Translations under genes and position numbers: made by a program
Shown: positions 60,636-64,000 of the stretch, piece after piece
How positions within the stretch are numbered: position 1 is the stretch's first letter
Layout of the letters: every line of letters begins with the position of its first letter
Notes under the pieces: generated by a model
The model's input: only the letters and a program-made list of their open reading frames with translations
The model's database searches: none
What the model was told of the DNA's origin: nothing
Assembly: GCA_031261485.1 (NCBI GenBank)
Contig: JAISJO010000068.1
Coordinates: 1 to 64,000, forward strand
Source: Propionibacteriaceae bacterium
GTDB taxonomy: Bacteria; Actinomycetota; Actinomycetes; Propionibacteriales; Propionibacteriaceae
Direction: 5' to 3'
Length of the DNA stretch: 64,000 nucleotides

Positions 60636-61523
60636 ATGGCTACACTGTCTTCAGCCCGCCAGACCCCCACGATCCGTCGTTTCGGTCACTGGGCAGCGGA
60701 CCTCGGATGGCGCTACCTTGTGGTGTTGGCGGCGGTGGTCTTCGCCGTATTCCCCATTCTGTACATCATCTCCGCCTCTTTAGGGGGCACCGGCACCCTG
60801 ACTGGATCCAACCAGTTGTTCGCTTCGGTGACGGGTGCGAACTACGAACAACTCTCCAACACCATGTTCTGGACCTGGGTGGGTAACACATTGGTCATTG
60901 CTGCGGCCTCGGCAGTCGGTACTGTCCTCATGGGAGCCGCTGCCGCTTATGCGTTCTCGCGTTTCCGTTTCATCGGCCGTCGGGTGGGATTGACCTCGCT
61001 TCTCATCATCCAGATGTTCCCGCAGATGCTGGCCTTTGTGGCGGTTTTTCTCTTGCTCATGAGCCTGGGCCACGTCTTTCCTGTGCTCGGCCTGAATTCG
61101 AAGATATCCCTCATCTGTGTCTACCTGGGTGGTGCCCTGGGGGTCAACGCCTTCCTCATGTACGGATTCTTCAACACCGTTCCGCGAGAACTTGACGAAG
61201 CGGCAAAGGTCGACGGTGCCACGCACTCTCAGATCTACTGGACCATCATCCTTCGCATGGTAACGCCTATCCTGGCGGTTGTCGGACTTCTCTCCTTCAT
61301 CGGATCCTTCTCCGATTTCATCCTGGCCCGTCTGATTCTTCAATCGGAACAGAACTGGACCCTGGCGGTCGGGCTGTATGGCTTTGTCTCGGATCGCCTC
61401 GACGCCAACTGGGGTGTCTTTGCCGCAGGGGCGGTGATCGCAGCGCTCCCCGTCATGGCCCTGTTCCTCTTCCTCCAGCGTTACATTGTTGGAGGGTTGA
61501 CTGCAGGAGCAGTCAAGGGATAG
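60636..61523 (+). CDS. malG: maltodextrin ABC transporter permease, MalG-type
   Basis: 295 residues with about six membrane helices. EAA loop DEAAKVDGATHSQIYWTI. N-terminal region with YLVVLAAVVFAVFPILYIIS. It pairs with MalF; the ATPase is not encoded here, which is common in actinobacteria that use a shared MsmK-like ATPase. It starts directly after the malF stop and is followed by the GH13 gene 46 bp away. Confidence 0.93.
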   Translation: MATLSSARQTPTIRRFGHWAADLGWRYLVVLAAVVFAVFPILYIISASLGGTGTLTGSNQLFASVTGANYEQLSNTMFWTWVGNTLVIAAASAVGTVLMGAAAAYAFSRFRFIGRRVGLTSLLIIQMFPQMLAFVAVFLLLMSLGHVFPVLGLNSKISLICVYLGGALGVNAFLMYGFFNTVPRELDEAAKVDGATHSQIYWTIILRMVTPILAVVGLLSFIGSFSDFILARLILQSEQNWTLAVGLYGFVSDRLDANWGVFAAGAVIAALPVMALFLFLQRYIVGGLTAGAVKG

Positions 61524-61569
61524 CAGCGCCCTGGTCCGGACTTACCGAAAGAGAAAGGAGACTCGTTTC

Positions 61570-62949
61570 ATGACTGCGGCCCCAGATTGGCTCCATGACG
61601 CCGTCTTTTACCAGATTTTCCCTGACAGGTTTGCGAACTCCAACCCGGACGCCGACCTGCCCGACACCGTTGCTTGGGAGAGTGAACCGACACCAACGAA
61701 CTTCTTTGGTGGGGACCTAGAGGGTATGACCCAGCACTTGGATCACATTGCGTCACTCGGAGCTAACGGGATCTACCTGAACCCCATATTCGAGGCCGAC
61801 ACCAACCATCGCTATGACGGAAAGAACTATTTCGCCGTTGATCCCCGACTCGGTGACCTTGCCGCATTTCGACGTTTCATCGATTCTGCGCACGGCGTGG
61901 GCATCAAGGTCATCCTCGACGGTGTGTTCAACCACAGTGGCATCGGCCACCCCTACTTTCAGGATGTCATGGAACACGAAGGTGCTTCTGACTACGTCAA
62001 CTGGTACTCGGTGGAGAACTTCCCCGTGACAAGCCATCCTGTGCCGAATTACCGCACGTTTGCCGGCTGCTGGGACTTACCGAAATGGAATGTGTACAAC
62101 CCGCTGGTTCGCCAACATCACTTGGACGTCGCCTCCTTCTGGTTGGATGAGGGCATTGACGGCTGGCGACTCGATGTACCGTGGCTGGTGCCGCACGGAT
62201 TTTGGCGACAATTCCGTGAGTTGGTCAAGCGTGAAAACAGCGAGGCGTACATCGTCGCGGAGGAATGGCGCGAGCCGGAACAGTGGCTTCAGGGGGATAT
62301 GTGCGATGGCACGATGAATTACACGCTGCGCGCGCTGATTCTGGGATTCACGACTGGCTCCCTAGATGCGGTGGAGTTTTCGGCGGGAGTGAACACGCTG
62401 AGGGACCGGATCCCCGATGGGTTCCACCATGGCATGCTCAACGTTCTGGGAAGCCACGACACCGAGCGAGTCCTGACCACGCATAGTGGCAACCGATCCA
62501 GGTGTGCACTCGCACACTCACTCATGTTCCTTTCTCAAGGTGCTCCGATGGTCTACTACGGGGATGAGGTGGGCCTGACTGGTGAAAATGACCCTGGATG
62601 TCGCGGGAGTGTGCCTTGGGACGAATCAGCATGGGATGGCGCGATGGTGGACCATGTGCGTGGCCTCACGGCATTGCGCGCCAACACCGCAGCCCTGCGC
62701 CGAGGCACACAAGACTGCTGGGCAGTCGACCCGGACACCGTTGCTCTTGTCCGTGACTGGGACGGTGCCCGAGTCATCGGCATCGTCCATCGCGGGAGTG
62801 GCATCCGGGTCGAGACCTCATCATTGCCGATTCTGAACCCGGTTCCGCTTCTTGGAGAGGCGGGTCATGACCCAACTGGCTTCCTCGTTGGCCCGGACAC
62901 CGTCTTGGTCCTGACCGGTCAACCTGCGGCCAATGCCGGTTGGGGGTGA
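61570..62949 (+). CDS. GH13-family alpha-glucan hydrolase (cyclomaltodextrinase/neopullulanase-like)
   Basis: 459 residues, no signal peptide, so cytosolic. GH13 regions are clear: DGVFNHSG (region I), GWRLDVPW with nucleophile Asp201, VAEEWREP with acid Glu231, and LGSHDTERV with Asp297. The short form, without extra N-terminal domain, suits cyclomaltodextrinase, neopullulanase or maltogenic-type enzymes. It should cleave imported maltodextrins. Downstream of malG in the same operon. Confidence 0.9.
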   Translation: MTAAPDWLHDAVFYQIFPDRFANSNPDADLPDTVAWESEPTPTNFFGGDLEGMTQHLDHIASLGANGIYLNPIFEADTNHRYDGKNYFAVDPRLGDLAAFRRFIDSAHGVGIKVILDGVFNHSGIGHPYFQDVMEHEGASDYVNWYSVENFPVTSHPVPNYRTFAGCWDLPKWNVYNPLVRQHHLDVASFWLDEGIDGWRLDVPWLVPHGFWRQFRELVKRENSEAYIVAEEWREPEQWLQGDMCDGTMNYTLRALILGFTTGSLDAVEFSAGVNTLRDRIPDGFHHGMLNVLGSHDTERVLTTHSGNRSRCALAHSLMFLSQGAPMVYYGDEVGLTGENDPGCRGSVPWDESAWDGAMVDHVRGLTALRANTAALRRGTQDCWAVDPDTVALVRDWDGARVIGIVHRGSGIRVETSSLPILNPVPLLGEAGHDPTGFLVGPDTVLVLTGQPAANAGWG

Positions 62950-63017
62950 GCCCGACTGTGGCTACCTACGCATCCAGGCGACCACTGTGGAATGATGGTC
63001 ATCGTGGTGAACACCAG

Positions 63018-64000
63018 ATGAAAGCAAAACGGGTCACTATCAAAGACGTGGCGGAGCGGGCGCAGGTCTCCAAGACGGCTGTGTCGTTCGCCTTCAACGA
63101 CCCTTCCAGGTTGTCTGACTCCACCCTCAACCAGATCTTGGCTGCCGCTGAGGACCTCGGCTACACCCGCAATCCATCAGCGAGGGCCTTGGCGACGCGG
63201 CACACCAATTCTCTCGCGGTGCTGCTCCCGCAGCCGATTGAACGGGCGATGGAGAATCCTTATTACACACAACTCTTTCGCGGCATTGGGCAGACGTGCG
63301 GCATGGAGGGGCTCACGATGCTGCTTGTACCCCCACTTTACGGTTCGATGCGGAAGGCTATTCCCTATGCTGCCGTCGACGGATTCATCGTCTGTGGCCT
63401 GGAGAACGACTCCGGAGAAATCCAAACCCTACGTTCGAGTGGACTGCCGTTCGTACTCTTGGACGGAGAAGATGCCGACGATGTGTCTCGCATTTCGGTG
63501 GACGAACAGGAGGGTATGCGCCAGCTCACGGAATACGTGTTGGAGCAAGGACACCGTCACTTGCTCGTCCTGGCCTTTCGGTCAGGAACGGATGCAGGTC
63601 CGACTGCTTGGCGGGGTGTACTCGCTCGTCGCATCGCGGGAGTGAGCGAGGCTCTTCACGGCGTGGGGCTCTCGCTCGATTCTCCCCATATTCAGATCAG
63701 GGAGGTTCCAAGCACCAGAAAGGCCGGTTACGACGCCTTTCGGCAAGTGTGGGAAAGCCCTGATCATCCCACCGCTGTCCTAGCTTTTTCCGACATTCTC
63801 GCCTTGGGTGTGCTTGATGCGGCCCACAAGCTAGGGATCGACGTGCCCGGCGACGTGTCAGTGACGGGATTTGACGACCTGAACGAGGCCGAAACCGCTC
63901 GCCCTGCCCTGACGACGGTGCGCCAACCCATCGTCTCCAAGGGGCGGCTCGCCGCCGAATACCTTGTGGAAGCGGTGAACGTCGAAGATCCCCTTCCACA
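63018..64000 (+). CDS. LacI-family transcriptional regulator (3' end cut by window edge)
   Basis: The gene continues past the right edge; 327 codons are visible. N-terminal LacI helix-turn-helix: VTIKDVAERAQVSKTAVSFA, then GYTRNPSARALATRHTNSLA. The middle is a periplasmic-binding-protein-like ligand domain, with ILALGVLDAAHKLGIDVPGD and VTGFDDLNEAE. It is likely the local regulator of the maltodextrin operon, acting at the palindrome at 57612-57624. The ATG at 63018 has no strong ribosome site. Confidence 0.9.
   Translation, partial: MKAKRVTIKDVAERAQVSKTAVSFAFNDPSRLSDSTLNQILAAAEDLGYTRNPSARALATRHTNSLAVLLPQPIERAMENPYYTQLFRGIGQTCGMEGLTMLLVPPLYGSMRKAIPYAAVDGFIVCGLENDSGEIQTLRSSGLPFVLLDGEDADDVSRISVDEQEGMRQLTEYVLEQGHRHLLVLAFRSGTDAGPTAWRGVLARRIAGVSEALHGVGLSLDSPHIQIREVPSTRKAGYDAFRQVWESPDHPTAVLAFSDILALGVLDAAHKLGIDVPGDVSVTGFDDLNEAETARPALTTVRQPIVSKGRLAAEYLVEAVNVEDPLP

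Overview
The window is GC-rich bacterial DNA with frequent GTG starts, many 4-bp ATGA/GTGA gene overlaps and families typical of Actinomycetota: actinobacterial flippase-like membrane proteins, LemA, HisM/GlnQ transporters, ABC-2 exporters, an AbiEi/DUF559-like protein and DUF6440. An Actinomycetaceae-like host is plausible but unproven. No rRNA, tRNA, CRISPR array, prophage or insertion-sequence transposase was recognised.

Layout. 1-0.7 kb: edge of an unknown gene and an antitoxin without a visible toxin. 0.9-9 kb: an export island, with two tandem ABC ATPases, one permease, a 31-residue membrane peptide, a membrane protein, then a TetR regulator with an 18-bp palindromic operator and a heterodimeric ABC exporter with one degenerate and one complete catalytic site, closed by a terminator. 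9-16.6 kb: accessory stretch with a P5C-reductase-like enzyme, a 140-bp interspersed repeat, VapBC, three iteron-like repeats, an ankyrin protein paired with a zinc-ribbon membrane protein, a LolD/FtsX-type ABC pair and a DUF3800 protein. 16.7-31.7 kb, mostly minus strand: acyltransferase, short-chain dehydrogenase, acetate kinase, an ABC-2 exporter, LemA, an AbiEi/DUF559-like protein behind an FtsX/ATPase pair whose ATPase has a very long disordered N-terminus, a cation efflux protein, a HAD phosphatase and seryl-tRNA synthetase. 32-41 kb: lipoprotein, lactonase-type propeller, coiled-coil peptidoglycan hydrolase, DUF6440, a carbohydrate-binding surface protein with DUF4956, a strongly structured non-coding region and a polar amino-acid ABC importer. 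41-57.5 kb: a 600-residue unknown protein, aldo/keto reductase, membrane proteins, ArgRS, IspE, a large LuxR regulator, a proline-rich surface protein with an HExxH motif, a flippase-like pseudokinase fusion and a TetR regulator. 57.6-64 kb: a maltodextrin uptake and breakdown operon (binding protein, two permeases, GH13 enzyme, LacI regulator cut by the window edge).

The most unusual non-coding signals are: (1) a 144-bp element at 38.2 kb with 30-bp inverted ends and two internal hairpins; (2) two copies of a 139-140-bp repeat with 10-bp inverted ends and co-linear conserved blocks; (3) a composite repeat, a CACTGAT-type motif plus a REP-like hairpin, placed at or just after the stop codons of several minus-strand genes; (4) a direct-repeat and palindrome cluster at 53.1 kb. 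I found no gene cluster that I can firmly call a new system. The best candidates for follow-up are these elements, the iteron/ankyrin/zinc-ribbon cassette, and the 600-residue unknown protein.
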